Shown one piece after another: positions 27,243 to 35,559 of a stretch of 64,000 nt of DNA. Origin of the DNA: Psychroflexus longus (lineage in GTDB: Bacteria; Bacteroidota; Bacteroidia; Flavobacteriales; Flavobacteriaceae); assembly GCF_020164595.1 (NCBI RefSeq), contig NZ_JAIQZE010000002.1:1-64000 (forward strand), written 5' to 3'. The notes below the pieces were generated by a model, which made no database searches, was not told where the DNA came from, and saw nothing but the letters and a program-made list of their open reading frames with translations. The stretch's first letter is position 1, and each line of letters opens with the position of its first letter. The translations under genes were made by a program, and so were the position numbers.

Positions 27243-27809
27243 ATGACAAAAGTAAAGTGCGACTGGTGCAATAACTCTGAAATCTATGTGAAATATCACG
27301 ATAAAGAATGGGGCGAGCCTGTTTACGAAGATCAAAAGTTTTTTGAAATGTTGGTACTGGAAAGTTTCCAGGCGGGACTAAATTGGTTAACGATTTTGAA
27401 AAAAAGAGAACACTTTAGAGAAGCCTTTGATGATTTTGATAATAAGCTAATCGCTCTGTATTCTGATGCTAAAGTCAAGGAATTACTCAACAATGAAGGC
27501 ATCATCAGGCATAGAGGCAAAATTGAAGCAACGATCAATAATGCAAAGGCCTTTATGTCAACTCAAAAGGAGTTTGATTCCTTTTCAAATTACATTTGGA
27601 GCTACGTGGATCACCAACCTATTCTGAATCATTTTTCAACTTTAAATGAAGTTCCAGCTCAAACCGATTTAAGTCAAAAGATTTCGAAAGACTTGAGAAA
27701 ACGAGGCTTCAAATTTCTAGGACCTACAACAGTTTATGCTTTTATGCAAGCCACAGGTATAGTAAACGATCATCTGACCTATTGTTTTAAACATAAAAAA
27801 AATGCCTAA
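27243..27809 (+). CDS. tag: DNA-3-methyladenine glycosylase I
   Basis: 188 residues, family length. The zinc site of Tag is complete: Cys6 and His19 (KCDWCNN...YHDKEWG) with His177 and Cys181 (NDHLTYC). The substrate pocket region FEMLVLESFQAGLNW is present. It excises 3-methyladenine from alkylated DNA, starting base-excision repair. The stop codon lies inside the arm of a downstream hairpin, so transcript end and reading-frame end nearly coincide. Confidence 0.95.
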   Translation: MTKVKCDWCNNSEIYVKYHDKEWGEPVYEDQKFFEMLVLESFQAGLNWLTILKKREHFREAFDDFDNKLIALYSDAKVKELLNNEGIIRHRGKIEATINNAKAFMSTQKEFDSFSNYIWSYVDHQPILNHFSTLNEVPAQTDLSQKISKDLRKRGFKFLGPTTVYAFMQATGIVNDHLTYCFKHKKNA

Positions 27810-27823
27810 TTGCTTAGGCACTT
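27803..27823. terminator. Hairpin terminator between tag and the MORN-repeat gene
   Basis: TGCCTAA (27803-27809), loop TTGC, TTAGGCA (27814-27820). A-run before it and a short T-run after it suit both convergent genes. Confidence 0.7.
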
Positions 27824-27847
27824 TATATAGTTTGGAGTGAATACTAT

Positions 27848-28207
27848 TTAGTTACTCACCACTTCAGTTTTTCCGTTATTGGTTATTTTAACTTCGGCAA
27901 TTCTACTGTTGTTATAGTTTACTTCAGTTTTCTCACCATTATTCCAGAATGTCCATTTTCCAACTTTCATTCCTTTGTTATAATTAGCTTCTGTAATTGT
28001 ATTACCATCTCTATCAAAAGATTTCCATTCACCGTGAAGTTTATCATTTTTGATAAATCCCATTTGGTGTACTTCACCACTTTCGTAATATATAGTCACT
28101 TTTTCTAAATCTCCTTCTTTCTCTGTTTTCACCAGGTTATTTTCAGTCTGAGCAAAAAGTGAAAAACTCATTAAAAATACCATTAAAAGGGTGCTAAATG
28201 CTTTCAT
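27848..28207 (-). CDS. Exported MORN-repeat variant protein (YwqK-like)
   Basis: 119 residues with a signal peptide (1-19, ending LFAQ). Three to four repeats of ~20 residues follow (YYESGEVHQMGFIKNDKLHG, WKSFDRDGNTITEANYNKG, WTFWNNGEKTEVNYNNSR), the MORN_2 pattern. Databases often call these YwqK-type antitoxins, but no toxin gene is next to it and it is exported, so a toxin-antitoxin role is unsupported. It may bind at the cell envelope. Confidence 0.8.
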   Translation of the reverse strand: MKAFSTLLMVFLMSFSLFAQTENNLVKTEKEGDLEKVTIYYESGEVHQMGFIKNDKLHGEWKSFDRDGNTITEANYNKGMKVGKWTFWNNGEKTEVNYNNSRIAEVKITNNGKTEVVSN

Positions 28208-28224
28208 ATCTTTTTTATTTAATT

Positions 28225-28232
28225 CAAATATA
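28225..28232 (-). promoter_or_regulatory. -7 promoter element of the MORN-repeat gene
   Basis: TATATTTG on the minus strand, exact TAnnTTTG, 18 bases before the start. Confidence 0.6.
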
Positions 28233-28395
28233 CAGATAATTTACGTTTAAAATACATTGAGTTAACATTAAATTTACATTGAGTCGCTAAACACCCGTGT
28301 ATCATGACTTTTACTTAAACAAATTAAGTGATATTATTAATATGACTTTAATCAAAAATTTCTTTTACATCTCATCGATAAGACCGTTAACTTCT

Positions 28396-28403
28396 TATTT
28401 TTG
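28396..28403 (+). promoter_or_regulatory. -7 promoter element of aspS
   Basis: TATTTTTG, exact TAnnTTTG, 26 bases before ATG 28429. It sits inside a longer upstream open frame (from 28297), which rules that extension out. Confidence 0.7.
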
Positions 28404-28428
28404 CAAATTGTTTCATAAATCAGTTGAC

Positions 28429-30177
28429 ATGTATAGAGATCACAATAACAGCGAGTTAAATATCTCATCTTTAAATAAGAGGGTGACTTTGTCTGGCTGG
28501 GTACAAAAAATAAGAGATAAAGGATTTATCATTTGGGTAGATCTGAGAGACCGTTATGGCATAACTCAACTTGTATTTGACTCTGAACGTACATCCAAAG
28601 AAATTATGGAACAGGCCAGAGAATTGGGACGAGAATTTGTGATCCAAGTTGAAGGACAAGTATTGGAGCGAGAATCCAAAAATGATAAGATTGCAACAGG
28701 TGAAATAGAGGTTCTGGTGGAGAAACTCACCGTTTTAAACACCTCTGAAACCCCTCCTTTTACCATCGAAGACAAAACTGACGGTGGTGAAGACTTAAGG
28801 ATGAAATATCGCTACTTAGATATCAGGAGAAACCCAGTGAAAGATAAGCTGATCTTCAGAAGTAAAGTTTCGATGGCAGTAAGAAACTATCTTTCTCAGC
28901 AAGATTTTGTGGAAGTAGAAACTCCTTACCTCATCAAATCCACTCCGGAAGGTGCTAGAGATTTTGTTGTACCAAGCCGAATGAATGCTGGACAGTTTTA
29001 TGCTTTACCACAATCTCCACAGACATTTAAGCAACTCTTGATGGTTGGCGGATTAGATAAGTATTTTCAAATCGTAAAATGTTTTAGAGATGAAGATTTG
29101 AGAGCAGACAGACAGCCAGAATTTACTCAGATTGACTGCGAAATGACTTTTGTAGAACAAGAAGATATTTTAAATACTTTCGAAGGCTTGACTAAGCATT
29201 TGCTCAAAGAAATCAACGGAGTGGAAGTTGAAGAATTCCCTCGTATGACTTACGATGAAGCCATGCAAACCTACGGAAATGACAAACCAGACATCCGTTT
29301 TGAGATGAAGTTTGGCGAATTAAATGCCGTCGCTCAACATAAAGAATTTAAAATTTTTAACGAAGCAGAGTTGGTCGTAGGTATCGCCATTCCTGGAGCA
29401 GCCTCTTATTCCAGAAAAGAAATCGATAAACTCATAGATTGGGTTAAACGACCACAAGTCGGTGCTAAGGGCATGGTTTACGTGAAATATAATCAAGATG
29501 GAAGTCTAAAATCTTCGGTGGATAAGTTTTATGACGAAGCTGACCTTGAAGCCTGGGCAGAACAAACCAATGCAAAGCCAGGAGATCTAATATGTGTTTT
29601 ATCTGGTGACGCCAATAAAACAAGAGCTCAACTAAGTGCCTTGAGAATGGAAATGGGTAATCGCCTTGGATTGAGAAACCCAGGTGTGTTCGCACCTTTA
29701 TGGGTCATAGATTTCCCTCTATTGGAATGGGATGAAGAGACTCAACGTTATCACGCGATGCACCATCCGTTCACCTCTCCGAAAGTTGGGCAGATTCCAT
29801 TATTAGCGACAGACCCAGGAGCTGTAAAGGCAAATGCCTATGATTTGGTCTTAAATGGAAATGAAATTGGCGGTGGTTCCATTAGAATTCATGATCAAAA
29901 AACACAATCCTTGATGTTTGACTATCTTGGGTTTACAAAAGAAGAAGCAGAAGCTCAGTTTGGGTTCTTGATGAAAGCCTTTACCTTTGGTGCTCCTCCT
30001 CACGGCGGTATTGCCTTTGGCTTGGACAGACTCGTTGCCATTCTTGGAGGTCAAGAAAGCATAAGAGACTTTATAGCCTTTCCAAAGAATAATTCTGGAA
30101 GAGATATTATGATTGATGCACCAGCACCAATTGATGAAGAGCAGCTCAAAGAACTTGATTTGAAGTTGAGAAGCTAG
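28429..30177 (+). CDS. aspS: Aspartate-tRNA ligase
   Basis: 582 residues from ATG 28429; the promoter lies between this ATG and the more distant start of the open frame. Class II signatures are in order: the N-terminal OB-fold anticodon-binding domain ([21 protein letters not shown]), motif 1 with [10 protein letters not shown], motif 2 with [16 protein letters not shown], a GAD insertion, and motif 3 [10 protein letters not shown]. The enzyme charges tRNA-Asp (some bacterial types also tRNA-Asn). Single gene. Confidence 0.97.
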   Translation: MYRDHNNSELNISSLNKRVTLSGWVQKIRDKGFIIWVDLRDRYGITQLVFDSERTSKEIMEQARELGREFVIQVEGQVLERESKNDKIATGEIEVLVEKLTVLNTSETPPFTIEDKTDGGEDLRMKYRYLDIRRNPVKDKLIFRSKVSMAVRNYLSQQDFVEVETPYLIKSTPEGARDFVVPSRMNAGQFYALPQSPQTFKQLLMVGGLDKYFQIVKCFRDEDLRADRQPEFTQIDCEMTFVEQEDILNTFEGLTKHLLKEINGVEVEEFPRMTYDEAMQTYGNDKPDIRFEMKFGELNAVAQHKEFKIFNEAELVVGIAIPGAASYSRKEIDKLIDWVKRPQVGAKGMVYVKYNQDGSLKSSVDKFYDEADLEAWAEQTNAKPGDLICVLSGDANKTRAQLSALRMEMGNRLGLRNPGVFAPLWVIDFPLLEWDEETQRYHAMHHPFTSPKVGQIPLLATDPGAVKANAYDLVLNGNEIGGGSIRIHDQKTQSLMFDYLGFTKEEAEAQFGFLMKAFTFGAPPHGGIAFGLDRLVAILGGQESIRDFIAFPKNNSGRDIMIDAPAPIDEEQLKELDLKLRS

Positions 30178-30249
30178 TCATCTTTACAGAATTACCGGAA
30201 GTAAATTTTGCTTTTTTACATAAAAGTTTTCTTCATGATACTTTAAAAT

Positions 30250-32046
30250 ATGAGTCGTAAAAAGTTAAATCTTACATCTTTAGGGAATAAGACCATGAAT
30301 TGGTTAAGAAATTTTCTGACCAAACAACAGATTCTTATTCTGCTTAGTGCTTTTGTGGGATTAGTATCAGGGCTCGTAGCCGTGACTCTGAAAAACTTAA
30401 CCTATCTCATTCAATCTTTACTAGGGGGTGGCTACATCTCCAATTATCATAATGCGTATTATTTTGTTTTTCCGTTAATAGGTTTGACTATAGTGTATCT
30501 GTTTTCGAAATTTATTTTAAAAAAAGATATTGGTCAGGGAATATCGACAACACTATATTCCATTTCCAGGAGGAAAGGATTTATGCAAAAGTTTCAGAAC
30601 TATGCCTCAATGATTGCTGCTCCAATCACTTTGGGATTTGGTGGTTCTGCAGGTCTTGAAGCACCAACAGTAGTGTCGAGTGCAGCTTTGAGTACCAGCT
30701 TTTCAAAATACCTCAACTTAACGCAAGCTTCAAGAACCTTGCTTATAGGCTGTGCAGCGGCAGGTGCCATGTCCTCTATTTTTCAAGCGCCCATAGCCGC
30801 CATCATTTTTGCCATTGAGATTTTTAGTTTAGACCTGACTTTGGTTTCCATGATTCCGTTATTAGTAGCTTCTGTATCCTCTATTTTGACCTCGTATTTT
30901 TTCTTTGGGTCAGACATTATACTCCACACTCAGCTAGAAAAAGCATTTAGTATTGGTGATGTCCCATTTTATTTGGCTTTAGGGATTTTTACGGCTCTTG
31001 CTTCTATCATATTTACTAAAGTATACATGTATACTTTTAAAAAATTCAACACTATTGATCATAAAATCAATCGCATCTTAATTGGTGGTATAGTTCTAAG
31101 CTGCATTTTATTTTTCATTCCTCAGATTTATGGTGAAGGCTATGCGACTGTGAATGAACTTTTGGCTGGAAATCATGACTTGATAACCAATAACCGATTT
31201 TTAAAAGGTTGGGACATGACATGGATGGTCATTGTCTTTTTGCTTTTGCTCGTCATATTTAAAATGATAGCTACATCCGTAACCATTGCTGCTGGTGGTA
31301 TTGGTGGGATTTTCGCACCGGTTTTATTTATAGGAAGTATGATAGGACATAGTTACGCTTTAGTGATTAATGCTTTAGGAATTACTAAAGCACCTTTATC
31401 TGTAAGTCAATTTACACTAGTAGGCATGGCAGGTTTGATGGCTGGTGTTATGCATGCGCCTCTCACCGCCATTTTCCTTATTGCTGAAATCACAAGTGGA
31501 TATAGCCTATTTATCCCATTGATGATTACCGCAGCCATTTCATATGTCATCACCAGTCAATTTCAACCTAACTCAGTTTATACTTTGGAATTGGCAGAAC
31601 GAGGAGATTTGGTTACTCACAATAAAGACCAGGCAGTGCTTACTCTTATGGATATTGAACAAGTCGTAGAAAACAATTTTGAAATACTTACAGACAACAT
31701 GAATCTTGGCCAAATCGTTAACGAAGGCGTGGTTAAATCCAATAGGAATATTTTTCCTGTGGTAGACAAAAACAATATCTTTAAGGGAATTATACTTCTT
31801 GATGATATACGTACTATCATGTTTGATAAATCTTTGTATGAAGAAATGACAGTTACTTCCCTAATGCAAAGAGCTCCCGATATCATAGATTTGAAAGAAT
31901 GCAGAATGAATCATATCATGAAAAAGTTTCAGGACACAGATGCCTGGAATTTACCCGTAGTGAGAGATGGAAAGTATGTCGGTTTTATATCTAAATCCAA
32001 ATTACTAACAGCCTACAGACAAAAATTAATCGAAGTGACCGTTTAG
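30250..32046 (+). CDS. ClC-type chloride channel/antiporter with CBS pair
   Basis: 598 residues. About 10-11 membrane helices span 25-445. Selectivity motifs are GFGGSAGLEAP (129-139, gating Glu137 kept although the usual GREGP is GLEAP) and GGIGGIFAPVLFIG. Residues ~460-590 hold two CBS domains, regulatory nucleotide-binding modules. The protein exchanges or conducts chloride or similar anions across the inner membrane. ATG 30295 (Met16) is an alternative start. It is followed after 9 bases by a small membrane protein, probably cotranscribed. Confidence 0.92.
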   Translation: MSRKKLNLTSLGNKTMNWLRNFLTKQQILILLSAFVGLVSGLVAVTLKNLTYLIQSLLGGGYISNYHNAYYFVFPLIGLTIVYLFSKFILKKDIGQGISTTLYSISRRKGFMQKFQNYASMIAAPITLGFGGSAGLEAPTVVSSAALSTSFSKYLNLTQASRTLLIGCAAAGAMSSIFQAPIAAIIFAIEIFSLDLTLVSMIPLLVASVSSILTSYFFFGSDIILHTQLEKAFSIGDVPFYLALGIFTALASIIFTKVYMYTFKKFNTIDHKINRILIGGIVLSCILFFIPQIYGEGYATVNELLAGNHDLITNNRFLKGWDMTWMVIVFLLLLVIFKMIATSVTIAAGGIGGIFAPVLFIGSMIGHSYALVINALGITKAPLSVSQFTLVGMAGLMAGVMHAPLTAIFLIAEITSGYSLFIPLMITAAISYVITSQFQPNSVYTLELAERGDLVTHNKDQAVLTLMDIEQVVENNFEILTDNMNLGQIVNEGVVKSNRNIFPVVDKNNIFKGIILLDDIRTIMFDKSLYEEMTVTSLMQRAPDIIDLKECRMNHIMKKFQDTDAWNLPVVRDGKYVGFISKSKLLTAYRQKLIEVTV

Positions 32047-32055
32047 AATTAAACT

Positions 32056-32337
32056 ATGAGAGCATTAATAAAATTGGTTTTTATATTGATAGCAGCTGGC
32101 TTTATCCTGGGTGCGTATTTTAAAATTTATGATGAAGAATTGATTGGTGAGCGAATTATAGGCATATGCGTATTAGCAAGCGCTTTTGTATTGATGCCCC
32201 TATTTTTGGCCCACCGATGGAAAGGCAAACGTCTTCAGGATTATACACTTACCAAAGAAAACATTGACAGAATGAATAAAAAGGATACTGATAAAGACCA
32301 GAGAAAGAATAATGAATCCAATAATGATAAGGACTGA
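32056..32337 (+). CDS. Small two-helix membrane protein
   Basis: 93 residues: two hydrophobic helices (5-22 and 35-55), then a highly charged tail rich in Lys, Asp and Asn. No family was recognised. It follows the ClC gene by 9 bases, so it may be a partner or simply cotranscribed. Confidence 0.65.
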   Translation: MRALIKLVFILIAAGFILGAYFKIYDEELIGERIIGICVLASAFVLMPLFLAHRWKGKRLQDYTLTKENIDRMNKKDTDKDQRKNNESNNDKD

Positions 32338-32413
32338 AAGCATTACCTTATTGAAAATGATTTATTTAAAGTAAAATTTTTAGATAAATGTGATACAGAC
32401 CATTAATTTTAAT

Positions 32414-32421
32414 TACTTTTG
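32414..32421 (+). promoter_or_regulatory. -7 promoter element of the cold-shock gene
   Basis: TACTTTTG, exact TAnnTTTG, 29 bases before the ATG. The expected leader is only about 25 bases, without the long cold-shock leader of enterobacterial cspA. Confidence 0.65.
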
Positions 32422-32450
32422 TATTATATTATTAATTATTATTTATTATT

Positions 32451-32642
32451 ATGCAAGGTAAAGTAAAATTTTTCAATGAGTCTAAAGGTTATGGATTCAT
32501 TACAAACGACGAGACAGGAGAAGATATTTTTGTACACGTCACAGGACTTAATGGAGAATCTCTAAACGAAGGAGACGAAGTTGAGTACACAGAAGAAGAA
32601 GGAAGAAAAGGAATGAACGCTACAGATGTACGTTTGATCTAA
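32451..32642 (+). CDS. Cold-shock domain protein
   Basis: 63 residues forming a single OB-fold. RNA-binding motifs RNP1 (KGYGFIT) and RNP2 (DIFVHVT) are intact. Such proteins bind single-stranded RNA/DNA and melt mRNA structure, aiding translation in the cold or during growth. Single gene with its own promoter and a strong terminator. Acidic C-terminal half is typical of Bacteroidota members. Confidence 0.95.
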   Translation: MQGKVKFFNESKGYGFITNDETGEDIFVHVTGLNGESLNEGDEVEYTEEEGRKGMNATDVRLI

Positions 32643-32671
32643 TCATATAAACATTTTTTTTTCAAAGCCTT

Positions 32672-32701
32672 AAAATGCCACTCAAACGAGTGGCATTTTT
32701 A
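32672..32701 (+). terminator. Intrinsic terminator of the cold-shock gene
   Basis: AAAATGCCACTC (32672-32683), loop AAAC, GAGTGGCATTTT (32688-32699), then T's. Confidence 0.9.
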
Positions 32702-33004
32702 TTTAAAGAACTTACCCAAATTAAATGCTTTCAAAAACTAATTTCAAAACAATAGTTTATTGACTTACCCCCTATTTGATGCCAGTTTTGAAACCAGTAA
32801 GTTATAAATAGAAAACAGGAATCATGTAATTCATCGGTATTCAATTCGCGTAGATTGATGATTTGAACATCAGAGAAAGCATTAACTTAACTATGAACCC
32901 GTTCGAAATACTTTTTAACTGTAACTATTCATGACTATTGTGATTAAAGAAACATCACATAGATTTATAAGATAAGATTACTGGGAAAATGACTTCTAAT
33001 AGAA
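32702..33004. other. Non-coding gap between convergent transcripts
   Basis: About 300 bases with no coding frame and no clear repeat or promoter. A 13-codon frame from ATG near 32893 is too short to support. Confidence 0.4.
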
Positions 33005-33036
33005 ACAAAAAAACTCCTTTAAATTAATAAAGGAGT
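33005..33036 (-). terminator. Intrinsic terminator of the DUF177-rpmF transcript
   Basis: ACTCCTTTA (33013-33021), loop AATTAA, TAAAGGAGT (33028-33036); on the minus strand the stem is followed by a run of seven T's. Confidence 0.85.
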
Positions 33037-33061
33037 GGTATCAATATAAAAATAAAAGAGA

Positions 33062-33265
33062 TTACTCTACTACTTCTGCGTCTTCAGTGTTGTCAATTAA
33101 AACTTGACCCCTGTAAAACATTTTACCTTCGTGCCAGTGTGCTCTGTGAAATAAGTGAGCTTCGCCAGTGGTTGTATCTGTAGCGATTTGAGGCATCTTA
33201 GCTTTGATGTGTCCTCTTCTCTTATCTCTTCTTGTCTTCGATATTTTTCTCTTTGGATGTGCCAT
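33062..33265 (-). CDS. rpmF: 50S ribosomal protein L32
   Basis: 67 residues beginning [17 protein letters not shown], the conserved basic start of L32. The body ([17 protein letters not shown]) lacks the zinc-binding cysteines, so it is the zinc-free form. It binds 23S rRNA near the peptidyl-transferase region. It follows the DUF177 gene by 15 bases, the usual bacterial pairing. Confidence 0.96.
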   Translation of the reverse strand: MAHPKRKISKTRRDKRRGHIKAKMPQIATDTTTGEAHLFHRAHWHEGKMFYRGQVLIDNTEDAEVVE

Positions 33266-33280
33266 TGCTCAAGTATGTAT

Positions 33281-33817
33281 TTATTCGTTTAGTAATTCCT
33301 TTAATTTATCCCATCGAGGATCTATATCCTCTTCTTTATCTTCTTTTTGATTTGATTTTGGCTTTAACTCTTCTAATTTTTCAAGAATGTCTGATTGAAT
33401 CGTACCATCTTCTACACCAGGATGTATCCTTTTAGCTGGTAAGCCTAGAACAATACCTTCATAGATGTACTGCTGAACCCCCACCTCATGCTCTCCTTGC
33501 GGGAGAATTAATAATTCCTCATTATCATCGTTATATTCATCTCCAAACTTCACAACTAAAGACAAATGATTATCTATTTCTTGGTCGTAAGGTTCAAGAG
33601 TAACATCACAATTTACATTAACGTGACCTGAGAAGTCGAATTCCAACTCCAGCATATTTGCTTTTTTGGTAAATTCTAAGTCTACAGCAACGTTAGAACT
33701 ATTAAACTCCTGAAAATCAAAAAGATCAAAGAACGCATTATCAATCTTAAAATCAAATCTGTGCTGCCCCTCCTTCAACCCTACAAAGGGTATAGCATAA
33801 GCTTTAAACTTCCTCAT
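33281..33817 (-). CDS. DUF177 (YceD-like) protein
   Basis: 178 residues. The conserved region about 40-125 includes DVTLEPYDQEI and the LPQGEHEVGVQQYIYEGIVL stretch. The family is found next to rpmF across bacteria and is linked to 23S rRNA accumulation in plants and E. coli; the two cysteines common in other phyla are reduced to one here (VNCDVT). It shares a promoter with rpmF. Confidence 0.88.
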   Translation of the reverse strand: MRKFKAYAIPFVGLKEGQHRFDFKIDNAFFDLFDFQEFNSSNVAVDLEFTKKANMLELEFDFSGHVNVNCDVTLEPYDQEIDNHLSLVVKFGDEYNDDNEELLILPQGEHEVGVQQYIYEGIVLGLPAKRIHPGVEDGTIQSDILEKLEELKPKSNQKEDKEEDIDPRWDKLKELLNE

Positions 33818-33838
33818 ACAACATCAGTTTTGAGCTTG

Positions 33839-33846
33839 CAAATATA
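33839..33846 (-). promoter_or_regulatory. -7 promoter element of DUF177-rpmF
   Basis: TATATTTG on the minus strand, exact TAnnTTTG, 22 bases before the DUF177 start. Confidence 0.65.
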
Positions 33847-33887
33847 TTAAAAATTAGTAATAATCCTTATAAAGATTTGATAATGAT

Positions 33888-34913
33888 TTATAAAGGATTT
33901 TTAGTTAGCTCCAGGTATTGCATTCGATTCTTAAAAATTGAAATCGACATGAAAATAGCTTGTGTAAAAGAACTGCATTCTGCAGTGCCTTTACCGGCAA
34001 TATCAAAGGCAGTTCCGTGATCTGGAGAAGTCCTGATGCGATTAAGACCTGCTGTAAAATTGACTCCGTTTCCAAAGGATAAAGTTTTAAAAGGAATCAA
34101 GCCCTGGTCGTGGTAGGCAGCGATAATGGCATCAAAATTTGCATTGTTTTTAGACCCAAAAAAACTATCTGCTGCATATGGTCCAAAAACAAACTTCCCA
34201 TTTTCAACAAATTTCTTGATCGCTGGTTTTATAACTTCATCGTCTTCTTTACCTATAACTCCTCCATCGCCAGAGTGTGGATTTATTCCTAAAACCGCAA
34301 TTTTTGGTTCTCGCACATTGAAGTCCTTTTTGAGAGATTCGTGAATAGCATTTACTTTTTTATCTATAAGCTCTTCTGTAATCCTTGAGGAGACATCTTT
34401 CACAGGAACGTGGTCTGTTAATAAACCTACTTTAATATTATCTGAAACCATAAACATTAAGCTGTCTCCTTTGAGCTCTTGAGCTAGAAAATCTGTATGT
34501 CCTGGAAAATTAAAATCCCCTGACTGTATGCTATTTTTATTAATAGGCGCTGTAACAAGCGTATCGATATCTTTTTTGGCTAGAGCTTGGGTCGCAGCCC
34601 TTAGAGATTTAATAGCATATCCACCAATGGCTTTGTCCTCTTCACCAAAGTTGACTTTTACGTTTTCTTTCCAAACATTCACAACATTAATTTTGCCTTC
34701 TATAGCATCTTCAGGTTTGGATATTCCGTGAAATTGTAGCTTAATTTTAAAATAATTTCCGAAAAAAGACATCATCTTAGAGTTTGCAAAAATCACAGGC
34801 GTAAAGAGCTCAAGTACACGGCTATCTTGTAAAGATTTCAGAATAATTTCTGGACCAATACCATTCATATCCCCAATACTTATTCCCACTCTTGTATTTG
34901 ACTTCGTTTTCAT
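33888..34913 (-). CDS. pdxA: 4-hydroxythreonine-4-phosphate dehydrogenase
   Basis: 341 residues, family length. Motifs: GISIGDMNGIGPEIIL at the N-terminus, TAPINKNSIQ, the metal-ligand histidine in FPGHTDFLA, AAYHDQGLIPFK and TSPDHGTAFDIAG. It oxidises 4-phosphohydroxy-L-threonine in vitamin B6 (pyridoxal phosphate) synthesis. Divergent from ribE, with a 51-base shared control region. Confidence 0.96.
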   Translation of the reverse strand: MKTKSNTRVGISIGDMNGIGPEIILKSLQDSRVLELFTPVIFANSKMMSFFGNYFKIKLQFHGISKPEDAIEGKINVVNVWKENVKVNFGEEDKAIGGYAIKSLRAATQALAKKDIDTLVTAPINKNSIQSGDFNFPGHTDFLAQELKGDSLMFMVSDNIKVGLLTDHVPVKDVSSRITEELIDKKVNAIHESLKKDFNVREPKIAVLGINPHSGDGGVIGKEDDEVIKPAIKKFVENGKFVFGPYAADSFFGSKNNANFDAIIAAYHDQGLIPFKTLSFGNGVNFTAGLNRIRTSPDHGTAFDIAGKGTAECSSFTQAIFMSISIFKNRMQYLELTKNPL

Positions 34914-34923
34914 AAAATTCCTC

Positions 34924-34931
34924 TATTTTTG
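34924..34931 (+). promoter_or_regulatory. -7 promoter element of ribE
   Basis: TATTTTTG, exact TAnnTTTG, 33 bases before the ribE ATG. A TTTG at 34897-34900 is suitably placed as a -33 element. Confidence 0.7.
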
Positions 34932-34938
34932 CAGTAAA

Positions 34939-34946
34939 CAAAGGTA
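34939..34946 (-). promoter_or_regulatory. -7 promoter element of pdxA
   Basis: TACCTTTG on the minus strand, exact TAnnTTTG, 26 bases before the pdxA ATG. It is 7 bases from the opposing ribE element. Confidence 0.65.
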
Positions 34947-34964
34947 ACGAAATAATCTACAATT

Positions 34965-35558
34965 ATGTTTACAGGTATTATTGAGGAAGTAGGAACGATC
35001 TCAAAAATTGAGTCATCTGGAGGGAATATTGATTTTACAATAAAGGCCAATTTAGCCAATGAGTTAAAGGTCGATCAAAGCGTTGCTCACAATGGAGTGT
35101 GCCTGACTGTTGTTGATGTTACAAATGATACTTATAAAGTGACAGCGATAGATGAAACTTTGAATAAAACCAACCTAAAGCAGCTTAAGGAAGGGCATCA
35201 GATCAATCTCGAAAGGGGTATGAAAATGAATGCTCACTTAGATGGACATATTGTTCAGGGCCATGTGGACCAGGTCGCTACCTGTGAACGTGCAGAAACT
35301 AAAGATGGAAGCTGGGAATTTACATTTTCCTATGATCCCAAACTTATGAATGTTACTATAGAGAAAGGTTCTATTACCATTAATGGGGTTAGCCTAACGG
35401 TCGTCAATTCAAAATTGAATGAATTTAGCGTTGCCATTATTCCTTACACTTATGAAAATACTAGTTTCAAAACCTTAAAAAAGGGCGATATTGTTAATCT
35501 AGAATTTGATGTTATAGGAAAATATGTGAAGCGATTGATGGAAATGCAGTCCTTATAA
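34965..35558 (+). CDS. ribE: Riboflavin synthase (alpha chain)
   Basis: 197 residues made of two similar lumazine-binding barrels: MFTGIIEEVGTI with NGVCLTVVDV (first), and LDGHIVQGHVDQVA with NGVSLTVVN (second). It dismutates two 6,7-dimethyl-8-ribityllumazine molecules to riboflavin. The gene is alone here; no FMN riboswitch was recognised in its short leader. It ends one base before the convergent tolC-like stop. Confidence 0.96.
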   Translation: MFTGIIEEVGTISKIESSGGNIDFTIKANLANELKVDQSVAHNGVCLTVVDVTNDTYKVTAIDETLNKTNLKQLKEGHQINLERGMKMNAHLDGHIVQGHVDQVATCERAETKDGSWEFTFSYDPKLMNVTIEKGSITINGVSLTVVNSKLNEFSVAIIPYTYENTSFKTLKKGDIVNLEFDVIGKYVKRLMEMQSL

Positions 35559-35559
35559 A

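Noticed and set aside
27848-28207. YwqK-type antitoxin of a toxin-antitoxin pair
   Set aside because: It is exported and no toxin gene is adjacent; the name is inherited from similarity of MORN repeats.
28297-28428. 44-codon extension of aspS
   Set aside because: An exact -7 element lies inside it and the OB-fold begins after ATG 28429.
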